A stretch of 7,644 bases of DNA from UCB3 sp964415605. Its GTDB lineage: Bacteria > Chloroflexota > Anaerolineae > Epilineales > Epilineaceae. A program made the translations under genes and the position numbers. The stretch's first letter is position 1. Every line of letters starts with the position of its first letter. Below the pieces are notes generated by a model, which was not told the DNA's origin, made no database searches, and saw only the letters and a list, made by a program, of their open reading frames with translations. Of the stretch, positions 1-6,610 are shown piece by piece. The stretch covers positions 1 to 7,644 of the forward strand of contig CAYQBA010000205.1 in NCBI GenBank assembly GCA_964415605.1, given 5' to 3'.

Positions 1-564
1 CTGCAGTACCAGTGCGTGGTGCCGTTCGACGACGGCCTGGCGGTGGTGCGCGAGATCCTCGACCGGATCGCGGCCAGCCGCAGCGCCTACTTCGTGGTCG
101 GCAAGGTGTTCGGCGACGTCCGCTCGCCGGGGATGCTCAGCTTCCCGCGGCGCGGGGTGACGCTGGCGGTGGACATCCCGAACCGTGGGCCGGAGATCTT
201 CGCGCTCCTCGACGCCATCGACGCGCTGGTGATCCAGGCGCACGGCGCGGTCTACCCGGCCAAGGACGCGCGGATGTCGCCGGGGGCGTTCGAGGCGTTC
301 TTCCCCCAGTGGCGGGACTTCGCGCGCCACGTCGACCCGGCGTTCTCGTCGGGCTTCTGGCGGCGGGTGACGGCGGGGCTGGGCGCGGCGGCGGGGGCGC
401 GGCGTGCCGAGGCGGGAGCGAGGCTGGGCGCCGGGAGCTCGGAGATCGCGGCCGAGGCACGCAGCGAGGCGATCGCGGCGGGCGCGCGGGACGAGGCGGG
501 AGCAGCGAGGCCCGCTTCGGAGCGCGGGGCTTCAGGTGAGCGGGCGCCGGAGGCCCGGGCGTGA
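1..564 (+). CDS. DprE1-like FAD-linked oxidase, C-terminal part (5' end outside the window)
   Basis: The reading frame is open from base 1 (LQYQCVVPF...), so only the last 187 residues are visible and the FAD-binding domain is missing. What remains matches the C-terminal substrate/cap part of decaprenylphosphoryl-ribose 2'-oxidase (DprE1). It has QYQ-VVPF near the start, GKVFG around K35, LSFPRRG at 46-52, and the hallmark AKDARM at 87-92, whose lysine (K88) corresponds to the active-site lysine of mycobacterial DprE1. FFPQW and VDP--SSGFWRR follow. In the known pathway the enzyme oxidises the 2'-OH of polyprenyl-phosphoryl-ribose at the cytoplasmic membrane face. The gene overlaps the following reductase by 4 bp (GTGA), indicating translational coupling. 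An Ala/Glu/Arg-rich tail of about 60 residues (roughly 126-187) extends past the usual end and looks like low-complexity sequence. The family is clear; the exact lipid substrate is inferred from mycobacterial homologues. Confidence 0.85.
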   Translation: MQYQCVVPFDDGLAVVREILDRIAASRSAYFVVGKVFGDVRSPGMLSFPRRGVTLAVDIPNRGPEIFALLDAIDALVIQAHGAVYPAKDARMSPGAFEAFFPQWRDFARHVDPAFSSGFWRRVTAGLGAAAGARRAEAGARLGAGSSEIAAEARSEAIAAGARDEAGAARPASERGASGERAPEARA

Positions 565-1313
565 GCGGGGAGCGAGTCCTGGTCGCGGGTGCGACGTCGG
601 CGATCGCGGCAGTGGTGGCGCGTCGGTACGCCGAGGGCGGCGCCGACCTCGTGCTGGCGGCGCGCGATGCGGGCAAGCTGGCGGCGGTGGCGGACGACCT
701 GCGGGTGCGCGGCACGGGCCGGGTGGAGACGTTCGCCCTGGACATGACGGATGTCGCCCGGCAGGCGGAGCTGCTGGCGGCGGCGCAGGCGGCGCTGGGC
801 CGGATCGACGTGGTGCTGGCGGCGTGGGGCACGCTGCCGGACCAGGGGGAGTGCGAGCGGGACGTGGCGGCGGCGCTCGCGGCGTGGGCGGCGAACGGGA
901 CAAGCGTCGTGGCGTTCCTGGCGCAGGCGGCGAACGTTCTGGAGGCGCAGCGCGGCGGCTGCCTGGCGGTGATCACGTCGGTGGCGGGGGTCCGCGGGCG
1001 GCGCAACAACTACACCTACGGCGCGGCCAAGGCGGGGGTGATCGCCTTCCTGCAGGGCCTGCGCGCGCGGCTGCACGGCGCGGGGGTGGCGGTGGTGGAC
1101 CTGCGGCCGGGCCCGGTGGACACGCCGATGACGGCCCACTTGCGCAAGGGGCCGCTCTTCATCGACGCCGAGCGGGCGGGGGCGCTGATCCACGGTGCGA
1201 TCGGCGCGCGGCGCGACGTGGCGTACATCCCGGGCTACTGGCGCTGGATCATGCTGGCGATCGCGCTGGTGCCGGAGGGCGTGATGAAGCGGCTGAACCT
1301 GTCGGCGGGGTAG
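561..1313 (+). CDS. DprE2-like short-chain dehydrogenase/reductase
   Basis: This is a 250-residue classical-size SDR. The nucleotide-binding motif is the variant GATSAIA (residues 10-16) instead of TGxxxGIG, a variant I associate with DprE2-type reductases. Other SDR landmarks are the acidic LDMTD at 60-64, NG at 112-113, the catalytic Ser140 in VITSVAG, the catalytic Tyr153 and Lys157 in YGAAK, and RPGPVDTPMT at 172-181. The C-terminal segment around 222-238 (IPGYWRWIMLAIALVP) is hydrophobic and could contact the membrane. Start is the GTG at 561, overlapping the upstream stop as GTGA. DprE2 reduces the 2'-keto intermediate made by DprE1 with NAD(P)H, giving polyprenyl-phosphoryl-arabinose. 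The pairing with a DprE1-like gene is the main reason for this specific role. A generic SDR acting on another keto-sugar lipid remains possible. Confidence 0.9.
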   Translation: MSGERVLVAGATSAIAAVVARRYAEGGADLVLAARDAGKLAAVADDLRVRGTGRVETFALDMTDVARQAELLAAAQAALGRIDVVLAAWGTLPDQGECERDVAAALAAWAANGTSVVAFLAQAANVLEAQRGGCLAVITSVAGVRGRRNNYTYGAAKAGVIAFLQGLRARLHGAGVAVVDLRPGPVDTPMTAHLRKGPLFIDAERAGALIHGAIGARRDVAYIPGYWRWIMLAIALVPEGVMKRLNLSAG

Positions 1314-1406
1314 GGCGGCATTGCGCGTGACGCACTGGCGTGCGGGATCGGCGGGTCCGGCGCATGCGAGGACGGGCGGCGGGTTGCCCGGGCCGGGGGC
1401 GACGGC

Positions 1407-2192
1407 CTAGTCGAGGAGCGGGACCGTCTCGCGCACGACGATGCGCACGGGCATCAGGTCCCCTGGCCGCCGCTCGACGGCGGTGGCGATGGCGTGCGTG
1501 TCGCGATGGCGCAAGGTCTGGAACTGCCAGCGCTCGGGGCGGTCGCCCAGCGCGGGGTCGATCTCGATGGCGATGGCGCCGGGGCGAGCGGGGTCCAACA
1601 CGAAGGCGAACTGCTCGAGCGGGAGCGACAGGCCCATCCCGCGGGCCTTGATGTACGACTCCTTGAGCGTCCAGTAGGTCAGGAACCGCTCGGGCTGCGC
1701 GGCGGCGGGCAAGGCGCGCAGCGCGGCGACCTCGGGCGGCGCGAAGTAGTGGTCGGCGACGTCGAGGCATCGGACGGGGCGGTCGACGGCTTCGACGTCG
1801 ACGCCGACCTCGCGGTCGCGGGCGACGAGGCACACGACGAGCCCGTGCGTGTTGGAGAGGTTGAAGCGCAGGGATGTCGCCGCCGCCGGAGCGTCGATCT
1901 CGGGGCGGCCGTAGGGGTTGGCGGTGAAGCGCCAGGCTCGCGGCGGGACGTCGCCGGCGTAGCGCGACAGCACGGTGCGCACCAGGGCGCGGGTGACGAG
2001 GTGCTCGTGGCGCCGCTCCGGCAGGCGGCACTGGTCGCCGGCGCGGGCCTCGTCGTCGCTGAGGAGGCGGGTGTAGGCAGCGAGGAGATCCGGATCGCGC
2101 AGGGCGTCCGGGCGGGCGATCCACAGGTGGGCTTCGTCGCCGGGGAGGGAGAGGGGGGTCGGGTTGGGGATGGGAGTGGGCATGGGGCGCAT
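1407..2192 (-). CDS. 4'-phosphopantetheinyl transferase, Sfp type
   Basis: The product would have 261 residues. It would transfer 4'-phosphopantetheine from CoA to a serine of acyl or peptidyl carrier proteins, activating fatty-acid, polyketide or non-ribosomal peptide machinery in the cytosol. Sfp-family motifs occur in order: ANPYGRP at 91-97; FNLSNTHG at 110-117; GVDVE at 130-134, with Mg-binding D132 and E134; HYFAPPEV at 148-155; and WTLKESYIKARGMGL at 174-188, with E178 as third metal ligand and catalytic K182. The open frame runs further upstream to 2468, but that extension would cross tRNA-Gly and its promoter, so I start at ATG 2192. ATG 2183 is equally possible. Neither has a recognisable ribosome binding site, so translation may be leaderless. 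The gene faces the SDR gene tail to tail and is divergent from the tRNA-Gly promoter. No carrier-protein or synthase gene is visible nearby, so the partner is unknown. Confidence 0.93.
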   Translation of the reverse strand: MRPMPTPIPNPTPLSLPGDEAHLWIARPDALRDPDLLAAYTRLLSDDEARAGDQCRLPERRHEHLVTRALVRTVLSRYAGDVPPRAWRFTANPYGRPEIDAPAAATSLRFNLSNTHGLVVCLVARDREVGVDVEAVDRPVRCLDVADHYFAPPEVAALRALPAAAQPERFLTYWTLKESYIKARGMGLSLPLEQFAFVLDPARPGAIAIEIDPALGDRPERWQFQTLRHRDTHAIATAVERRPGDLMPVRIVVRETVPLLD

Positions 2193-2282
2193 GGGCAATG
2201 GGGGTTGGGCAGGGAATCGCTGGTGGGCACGGGGTGCGGCCACGCCGGGATGCGCGGGACGCGGCCGTGCGGCGGGCGGGAC

Positions 2283-2311
2283 TTGACGCCGCGCGCGGCG
2301 GATGGTATTCT
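2283..2311 (+). promoter_or_regulatory. Sigma-70-type promoter of tRNA-Gly
   Basis: A -35 box TTGACG (2283-2288) and a -10 box TATTCT (2306-2311) are separated by 17 bases. They match the consensus at 5/6 and 4/6 positions. The implied transcription start near 2318 lies a few bases before the mature tRNA 5' end at 2324. No comparable promoter is evident before tRNA-Thr, so both tRNAs may come from this one. Confidence 0.68.
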
Positions 2312-2323
2312 TGCTGTCCGATT

Positions 2324-2395
2324 GCGGGCGTAGCTCAGTGGTAGAGCGTCTCCTTGCCAAGGAGAAGGCCGTGAGTTCGAACCTCATCGCCCGCT
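2324..2395 (+). tRNA. tRNA-Gly (anticodon GCC)
   Basis: A full cloverleaf can be drawn by hand. The acceptor stem is GCGGGCG (2324-2330) with CGCCCGC (2388-2394). The D-stem is GCTC/GAGC (2333-2336 and 2344-2347). The anticodon stem is TCTCC/GGAGA (2349-2353 and 2361-2365), with loop TTGCCAA and anticodon GCC at 2356-2358. The T-arm is GTGAG-TTCGAAC-CTCAT (2371-2387). The discriminator base is T2395. CCA is not encoded (CCT follows), so it must be added after transcription. Confidence 0.97.
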
Positions 2396-2400
2396 CCTCG

Positions 2401-2426
2401 GACGCCGAAGCTCGCGCTTCGGCGTC
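2401..2426 (+). terminator. Hairpin after tRNA-Gly, probable terminator or processing site
   Basis: A perfect 11-bp stem (GACGCCGAAGC, 2401-2411, with its complement at 2416-2426) closes on a TCGC tetraloop five bases after the tRNA. It is followed by TGGTTTC, a weak T-run. It could end tRNA-Gly transcription or be only a processing structure with readthrough into tRNA-Thr. Confidence 0.55.
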
Positions 2427-2463
2427 TGGTTTCATGGTGACCGGCACGCCGCCGGGTCCACCC

Positions 2464-2535
2464 GCCACCCTAGCTCAGCGGTAGAGCAGCTCACTCGTAA
2501 TGAGCAGGTCGTCGGTTCAATTCCGACGGGTGGCT
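2464..2535 (+). tRNA. tRNA-Thr (anticodon CGT)
   Basis: The cloverleaf is complete. The acceptor stem is GCCACCC (2464-2470) with GGGTGGC (2528-2534). The D-stem is GCTC/GAGC (2473-2476 and 2484-2487). The anticodon stem is GCTCA/TGAGC (2489-2493 and 2501-2505), with loop CTCGTAA and anticodon CGT at 2496-2498, reading ACG. The T-loop is TTCAATT, flanked by GTCGG/CCGAC. The discriminator is T2535 and CCA is not encoded. It lies 68 bases after tRNA-Gly. The accessory, lower-GC region begins shortly beyond it. Confidence 0.96.
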
Positions 2536-2557
2536 CAGGGTATTATAGAGGCAATCG

Positions 2558-2592
2558 ACACCGCCGGGGTCTCGTTGGGGCTCCGGCGGTGT
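2558..2592 (+). terminator. Probable terminator of the tRNA unit
   Basis: ACACCGCCGG (2558-2567) pairs perfectly with CCGGCGGTGT (2583-2592). A further G-T and G-C pair can form, leaving a loop of about 11 bases. GTTTG follows, so the T-run is short. The position, 23 bases after tRNA-Thr, fits a transcription terminator. Confidence 0.55.
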
Positions 2593-2811
2593 GTGTTTGA
2601 TGCCAGCACTTACGCGCACGTCTCCTTCAGCAGTCAGCGCGCCGCGGCGCCCATGTCAGGAGGTCGTGCGAGTTTGTCATCGTGTCAAGGACAATTTGCC
2701 GCACCTTTGTCCTTTCGACAAGGACAAGTCCGATTCGCCGACGACCCGCCCGCATTGCCCCGACGGACCCGAACCCGCCATGCGCCGATTGTCTGATGCA
2801 TTCACCGGTCG
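2593..2811. other. Gene-free stretch with a cluster of AAGGACAA/TTGTCCTT repeats
   Basis: No plausible gene is seen between the tRNA terminator and the end of the leftward nuclease gene. The notable content is AAGGACAA at 2687-2694, its inverted copy TTGTCCTT at 2707-2714, and a second direct copy at 2720-2727. The last two form an 8-bp stem with a 5-base loop (TCGAC). The hairpin lies about 85 bases past the stop of the leftward gene and lacks a T-run on that strand, so it is at best a weak terminator. It could also be a protein-binding or recombination site. Confidence 0.5.
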
Positions 2812-5064
2812 CTACCCAAATCGCTGCTTGATGTACGCCTGGATCTCACTGGGCTTGAGCTCGGCGCTGGACGGGCCTGCGCGGATGAAGAACTGCTCGG
2901 TGTGTCCATCGCGCAAGTAGACCGGCGACTTGGCCGGGGCACACTCGACGACCAGGACGCGGACGCCATGGTAGTCCTCGAAGCGCGGATGGATATACAT
3001 CATGGTCTGAGGACCGAGTCGACTCCTGAGCAGGTTGACGAGGTGCAAGCTCATCTTGTCCTCGCTGGCGAACCCGTCGTCGGCGATCCCGACCGGCATG
3101 CCGTCGTCCATGATGCCGATGACGAGTTGACCCCCATGGGTGTTGAGGAAGCCGGCGATCGTCTTGATCACGGCGTGTTCCATGCGCGCATCGGTCTGTC
3201 CGGTGTGGCGATTGAGGCGCAGCGAGGACTTGAACTCCGTTGTCGGCCCCTCCCCGGCAACCACGAGATCCCCCAAGTCGGGGGACTGGTCGAGCGGCGC
3301 GCCCTTCTCCTTGAGCGTCGCATAGCCGCGTTCAATAATCTTGGCGATACGTTCACGGCGCTCCTCGAGGAAGACGCGATACTCCATCGACTCCCATCCA
3401 TCCGGCAGGCCATGGACGTCGTACATGACGCGTAGGGTGGCAGGTGTGAACTGTGCGTGCATGATGGGAACGTATTCGGCCGGCGGGGTATCGGCAATGG
3501 CCGTGTTGTCGCCCCACTCAACCAGCGCGTAGTTGGCGATCTGGTTGGTGTCGCGGATTTCGGTTATGCCAAGCTTGGTCAGGTAGCCCTTCGGGAACAG
3601 GTGGTGACGTTCAACGGCCTTGCGCGTGCTGTGTACGGATGGATCGAGCATGACGTGGATCTTCTGGTTCGAGAAGAGCGGGCGAGCGTCCAAGAGGACG
3701 AGGGCGGCGTAGTAGGCGAAGAGAGATGGGCTCATGGGCGAGGACGTGGCCAACTCGTTGGGAAGCGTGATCGCCCAGAAGTCGCTCGTGAGGTTGGCGT
3801 CGCACAAGCGGTCGAGGATTCTCACGAACGCATCGGCGCTGGTGACATCGCGGAGACGCGCCAGGTCGGACTCGAGGGCAGACTCGGGCGATCCGGTGTA
3901 ACGGCCGGTCAAGCTGGACATGAAGAACCAACGCGCGATGACGCGCCTCAACGCCCGTTCCTCGACCTCATACTCGGTGCGGCCGATGAGGTAGAGGACA
4001 TAGGCGAAGATGAGGTTGTTGTTCGAACTGATGAGCCGGCCGCCCAGAAACCCCGCTGTGGCGATGGCCTTGAAGAAGTCGTGCCAGTGCTTCAGGTCGA
4101 GAACTCGGGCTTGTGCGTTCTGCAATACCGCAAACTGCGCGTCGCGCCGCTCGATGCTGACCTCGCCGGTTTCGAGATCCTTGCCTCGCAAGATGGAGTA
4201 CACGTACTGCAGTCTGGCACGCTTGAAGCCCAGGCCGACGGCGACGCGCAGTAGCTGGTCCGGGTCGGGCTGAATGAAATGGTTGAATGGCGATGCCGTG
4301 CCCGTCGAGGGCGTGCGAGCGTGCCGGCAGAAGTCTTCGAGCTGGGCGCGGCCTTCGTCCCAGAAGACGGACATAAGCGTGAGGATGAAGTCGGCCTGAT
4401 TGAGCGGCTTTCCCTTGCTGTTGATGCGAACGAAGACTTCGGCCACTTGCTCTTCGTCGATGGTGCGCGACAACTCAAGGGCAGTGAAGGGGTACTTCAC
4501 CAAGTTGTACAGCCGCTGGATGGCAACTTGGATGGCCTTACGCTCTTCTTGTGGGACGTCGCGTGTGGCAGTCAGCTCGGCCAGATAGTCGCTTGCCACT
4601 TCGAAGAGGCTGGTGTTGTGATTCCAGATGTTCGAGATGTTCGCGATGAATGCCTTGTCACGTCGGATGGCGGCATCTGCGACTTCGAACTGCTCGGTGA
4701 CAGGGTTGAAGGCGATTTCGACGATTTCAGGCTCGTAGTTGTCGCGGATGACCGGGATACCCTTGACCACGGCGAACAGCGACGTGAGCCGCTGCTGGCC
4801 ATCGACGATGAGGAGGTTGGGTGATTTCTGCTTGACGCCGGTGCCGATCGCGCGTGAGTCCTCTGTGAAGGCATTCTCCCAGAAGAGCAGGTACCCAACC
4901 GGGTAGCCGCGATACATCGAGTCGAACAGGTCTCGGATCTTGGCATTCCTCCAAACAAATGGGCGCTGGATGTCCGGCAGCCCGATCTGACCCATTTCGA
5001 TGGAGTCGACCAGGAAGTCAAGGGAATACGACACCTGCTTGAAGAGCGCTTCACCCGTTGTCAC
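2812..5064 (-). CDS. DUF262 (GmrSD-type) - HNH - AlbA_2 fusion protein, candidate anti-phage nuclease
   Basis: The product has 750 residues in three parts. The N-terminal DUF262 domain (about 10-250) carries the NTPase signature IVDGQQRLTSL (D88-GQQR92) and VFVRINSKGKPLNQADF around N215. An HNH/DUF1524-like nuclease region (about 470-540) has ERHHLFPKGYL (H487, H488), NQIANYAL (N507, N511) and DN at 519-520. The C-terminal AlbA_2/Schlafen-type domain (about 600-745) has E605xxxxE610-F-K, NTHGGQLVIGIMDDG (641-655) and FFIRAG (725-730). DUF262-HNH proteins such as GmrSD, SspE and BrxU cleave modified or foreign DNA; AlbA_2 binds, and in some Schlafens cuts, RNA. Start: GTG 5064, preceded by GGAGG at 5-base spacing; the longer frame to 5202 has no such support. 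It lies 140 bases downstream of a co-directional lipoprotein gene and has lower GC than the left flank. The domains are well supported; the defence role is inferred. Confidence 0.88.
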   Translation of the reverse strand: MTTGEALFKQVSYSLDFLVDSIEMGQIGLPDIQRPFVWRNAKIRDLFDSMYRGYPVGYLLFWENAFTEDSRAIGTGVKQKSPNLLIVDGQQRLTSLFAVVKGIPVIRDNYEPEIVEIAFNPVTEQFEVADAAIRRDKAFIANISNIWNHNTSLFEVASDYLAELTATRDVPQEERKAIQVAIQRLYNLVKYPFTALELSRTIDEEQVAEVFVRINSKGKPLNQADFILTLMSVFWDEGRAQLEDFCRHARTPSTGTASPFNHFIQPDPDQLLRVAVGLGFKRARLQYVYSILRGKDLETGEVSIERRDAQFAVLQNAQARVLDLKHWHDFFKAIATAGFLGGRLISSNNNLIFAYVLYLIGRTEYEVEERALRRVIARWFFMSSLTGRYTGSPESALESDLARLRDVTSADAFVRILDRLCDANLTSDFWAITLPNELATSSPMSPSLFAYYAALVLLDARPLFSNQKIHVMLDPSVHSTRKAVERHHLFPKGYLTKLGITEIRDTNQIANYALVEWGDNTAIADTPPAEYVPIMHAQFTPATLRVMYDVHGLPDGWESMEYRVFLEERRERIAKIIERGYATLKEKGAPLDQSPDLGDLVVAGEGPTTEFKSSLRLNRHTGQTDARMEHAVIKTIAGFLNTHGGQLVIGIMDDGMPVGIADDGFASEDKMSLHLVNLLRSRLGPQTMMYIHPRFEDYHGVRVLVVECAPAKSPVYLRDGHTEQFFIRAGPSSAELKPSEIQAYIKQRFG

Positions 5065-5069
5065 GATGT

Positions 5070-5074
5070 CCTCC
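5070..5074 (-). promoter_or_regulatory. Ribosome binding site fixing the GTG start of the DUF262-HNH-AlbA_2 gene
   Basis: On the minus strand the sequence reads CGGAGGACATC-GTG, a GGAGG core with 5-base spacing. This selects the GTG at 5064 over the ATG at 5202, which would add 46 residues not resembling the family. Confidence 0.85.
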
Positions 5075-5184
5075 GAGGGTTGGATCTGGATGGCGACCCG
5101 GCTGAATGAGAAAGCCGCAACCCGCAATGCTGATGAAAGACACTTAGTTGGCTTGGTGTCGAACGGTCTCCCGACCCCACTCCA

Positions 5185-5200
5185 GCGCACATACGTGCGC
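5185..5200 (-). other. Small hairpin just after the lipoprotein stop
   Basis: GCGCAC (5185-5190) and GTGCGC (5195-5200) form a 6-bp stem with a 4-base loop, directly downstream of the lipoprotein stop codon on the minus strand. No T-run follows, so it is unlikely to be an intrinsic terminator. Transcription could continue into the nuclease gene. The rest of the 140-base gap shows no convincing promoter. Confidence 0.4.
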
Positions 5201-5204
5201 ACTT

Positions 5205-6602
5205 CTACGGATACGGGTCGATGCCGCTTTGCGGTATGTCGGTGGGACTTGGCTCAACAACTTGTGGTTGGCGTACCATGATGGTGACGGTCTGGGTCGT
5301 CTCCGACCCGTCGCGCATCCGGACCTGGAGCGTGTAGGCAGCGCTATGGTCGGGGCACACGTCGCGCGCGCCATCGCCAGCGACGCCTTCACCGTCGAAG
5401 TAGACGCTGTCAATATCCGTGACGCTCCACCGAATCGTGGTGCACGATTCGGGGTCGATCTCGGTAGCATCCGCCCAGAAGTCGATTTGAGGCACGGGTG
5501 GTTCATCGACGAGAAGGCGCACATCGCGCAACACTTCACTGCCATCCGGTAAGACGGCTTCGAGCACGAACTGGGTGGACTCGACCGGGCAAACCTCAAG
5601 TGACCCAGTGGGGCCAGTGATGGCTTCATCTTGGAGGTAAGCGCGATCAATGTGTTCGATCCGCCAGCGAAGGAAGGTACAGTCGCCGGCGATGAGACTG
5701 TTGGTGTCGGCGGTAAGCTCGACAATGGGTGTGAAGTTCACATCATCGGATGTCGGCTCAACCATCCCTTCTGGCGAAGGTTGGGACGCGGCAGTATCGG
5801 ATACCGTAGTGACGTCGACATGGTCAATTAGCCAATGGCCGGAATCACTGTCCAGAACAAGGTCATGAATCATGCGGTCGTCCACGATTCGGCCTCCAGG
5901 CATGAAGAACCGCACGGTGGCCTGAACGCTCGCGTAATCCCCGGTCTGTGACAACGTTGCGATGTCGAGGATCTGGGCATCGACGTGCCGCCACGCGTTC
6001 TCGTAATCGCCGTAGCCGTCGGGGTTTTGGGCGTTGCGGAAGCTCTGTGAGAGGTACGGCCAAGCGGCTTGGAAGCGTTGGGCGCCAACGGAGTTCCAGT
6101 AGTAGTGTACGTCGTCGGCTGGGCTGCGGGGGGTGACGCTGCGCTCCAGAACGATGAGCACATCCTGTCCGCGGGTGATGACTCGGGTCTGCGAAAAGTA
6201 TCCTTCTTCAAACAGGATGTTGACGTCCTCCTTGCCGATGTCGTACAGATGATCCTGGCCATTTAGCCGAATGGTCAGCAACCCGTTCTCCGTGTTGTTC
6301 GTGTTTGTGTTGGGCTCAAGTGCGATCCCTGCGGACACAGTCCCAAGGAAGGGAATGGGGACCGTTACGAACGGGTCACTCGTGACCTCGATGTTACCGT
6401 TGCTGTCGACGATGATATGGATCGGCAAACCGGTCGGCTTGTAGCTTAGCTCAATCTTCGGGTTGACTTCAATCGACGGTGATCCGCCGTCAGGCTCTGT
6501 GGCGGCGCTCGACGTGCAAGCGGGCAGTGGGATCGTCACGATGCCGGCAATGAAAAGCGCAACCACCGGACGACGGGGCGGTGTTCTGGGCGGGGCGAAC
6601 AT
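5205..6602 (-). CDS. Secreted lipoprotein with NTF2-like region and two Ig-like repeats
   Basis: The product has 465 residues. A signal peptide (basic PPRRPVV, then a hydrophobic stretch at about 13-27) ends in the lipobox LPAC with C29, so it should be lipid-anchored outside the membrane. A Ser/Thr/Asn-rich segment and a beta-type region follow (about 41-160). A segment at 165-262 (YYWNSVGAQRFQAAWPYLSQSFRN ... GHWLIDHV) resembles an NTF2-like fold. Two tandem repeats follow, 293-365 and 373-443, each with the pattern C-T-x-x-R-W ... V-C-P ... F/Y-x-L-x-V ... DGSE. Their cysteine pairs (C308/C338 and C387/C416) could form disulphides. I know such repeats from Chloroflexota surface proteins. 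Start ATG 6602 has AGGAG eight bases upstream. No enzymatic motif is visible; an extracellular binding or stress-sensing role is only a guess. The gene is co-directional with the nuclease gene downstream. Confidence 0.85.
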   Translation of the reverse strand: MFAPPRTPPRRPVVALFIAGIVTIPLPACTSSAATEPDGGSPSIEVNPKIELSYKPTGLPIHIIVDSNGNIEVTSDPFVTVPIPFLGTVSAGIALEPNTNTNNTENGLLTIRLNGQDHLYDIGKEDVNILFEEGYFSQTRVITRGQDVLIVLERSVTPRSPADDVHYYWNSVGAQRFQAAWPYLSQSFRNAQNPDGYGDYENAWRHVDAQILDIATLSQTGDYASVQATVRFFMPGGRIVDDRMIHDLVLDSDSGHWLIDHVDVTTVSDTAASQPSPEGMVEPTSDDVNFTPIVELTADTNSLIAGDCTFLRWRIEHIDRAYLQDEAITGPTGSLEVCPVESTQFVLEAVLPDGSEVLRDVRLLVDEPPVPQIDFWADATEIDPESCTTIRWSVTDIDSVYFDGEGVAGDGARDVCPDHSAAYTLQVRMRDGSETTQTVTIMVRQPQVVEPSPTDIPQSGIDPYP

Positions 6603-6610
6603 GGTGAGCG

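Noticed and set aside
137..1193. Long minus-strand reading frames opposite the oxidase and reductase genes
   Set aside because: They are Arg/Pro/Ala-rich, match no family, and lie opposite two well-supported genes. They are antisense shadows of GC-rich codons.
1314..1406. Bidirectional terminator between the convergent reductase and transferase genes
   Set aside because: There is only a short palindrome (GCCCGGGC at 1386-1393) with no clear stem plus T-run on either strand, so I list no feature.
1494..2333. 279-codon plus-strand frame opposite the phosphopantetheinyl transferase
   Set aside because: The composition is Gly/Val/Arg/Asp-rich with no motif, it runs into the tRNA-Gly gene, and the opposite strand carries all catalytic motifs of Sfp.
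2193..2468. N-terminal extension of the phosphopantetheinyl transferase reading frame
   Set aside because: The extension would be read antisense across tRNA-Gly and its promoter and shows no Sfp-family similarity. The frame is open only because of high GC.
2371..2535. tRNA 3' ends as integration sites with a second copy marking the far end of an island
   Set aside because: I searched by eye for repeats of the tRNA-Gly and tRNA-Thr 3' halves between 2600 and 7644 and found none. An att duplication, if any, lies outside the window.
3457..4824. Plus-strand frames opposite the nuclease gene
   Set aside because: They lie wholly within the DUF262-HNH gene on the other strand, have no family resemblance and no ribosome binding site of note.
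5065..5202. 46-residue N-terminal extension of the DUF262-HNH-AlbA_2 protein (ATG at 5202)
   Set aside because: A strong GGAGG site stands 5 bases before the GTG at 5064, and DUF262 proteins typically begin a few residues before this region. The extension has no such support.
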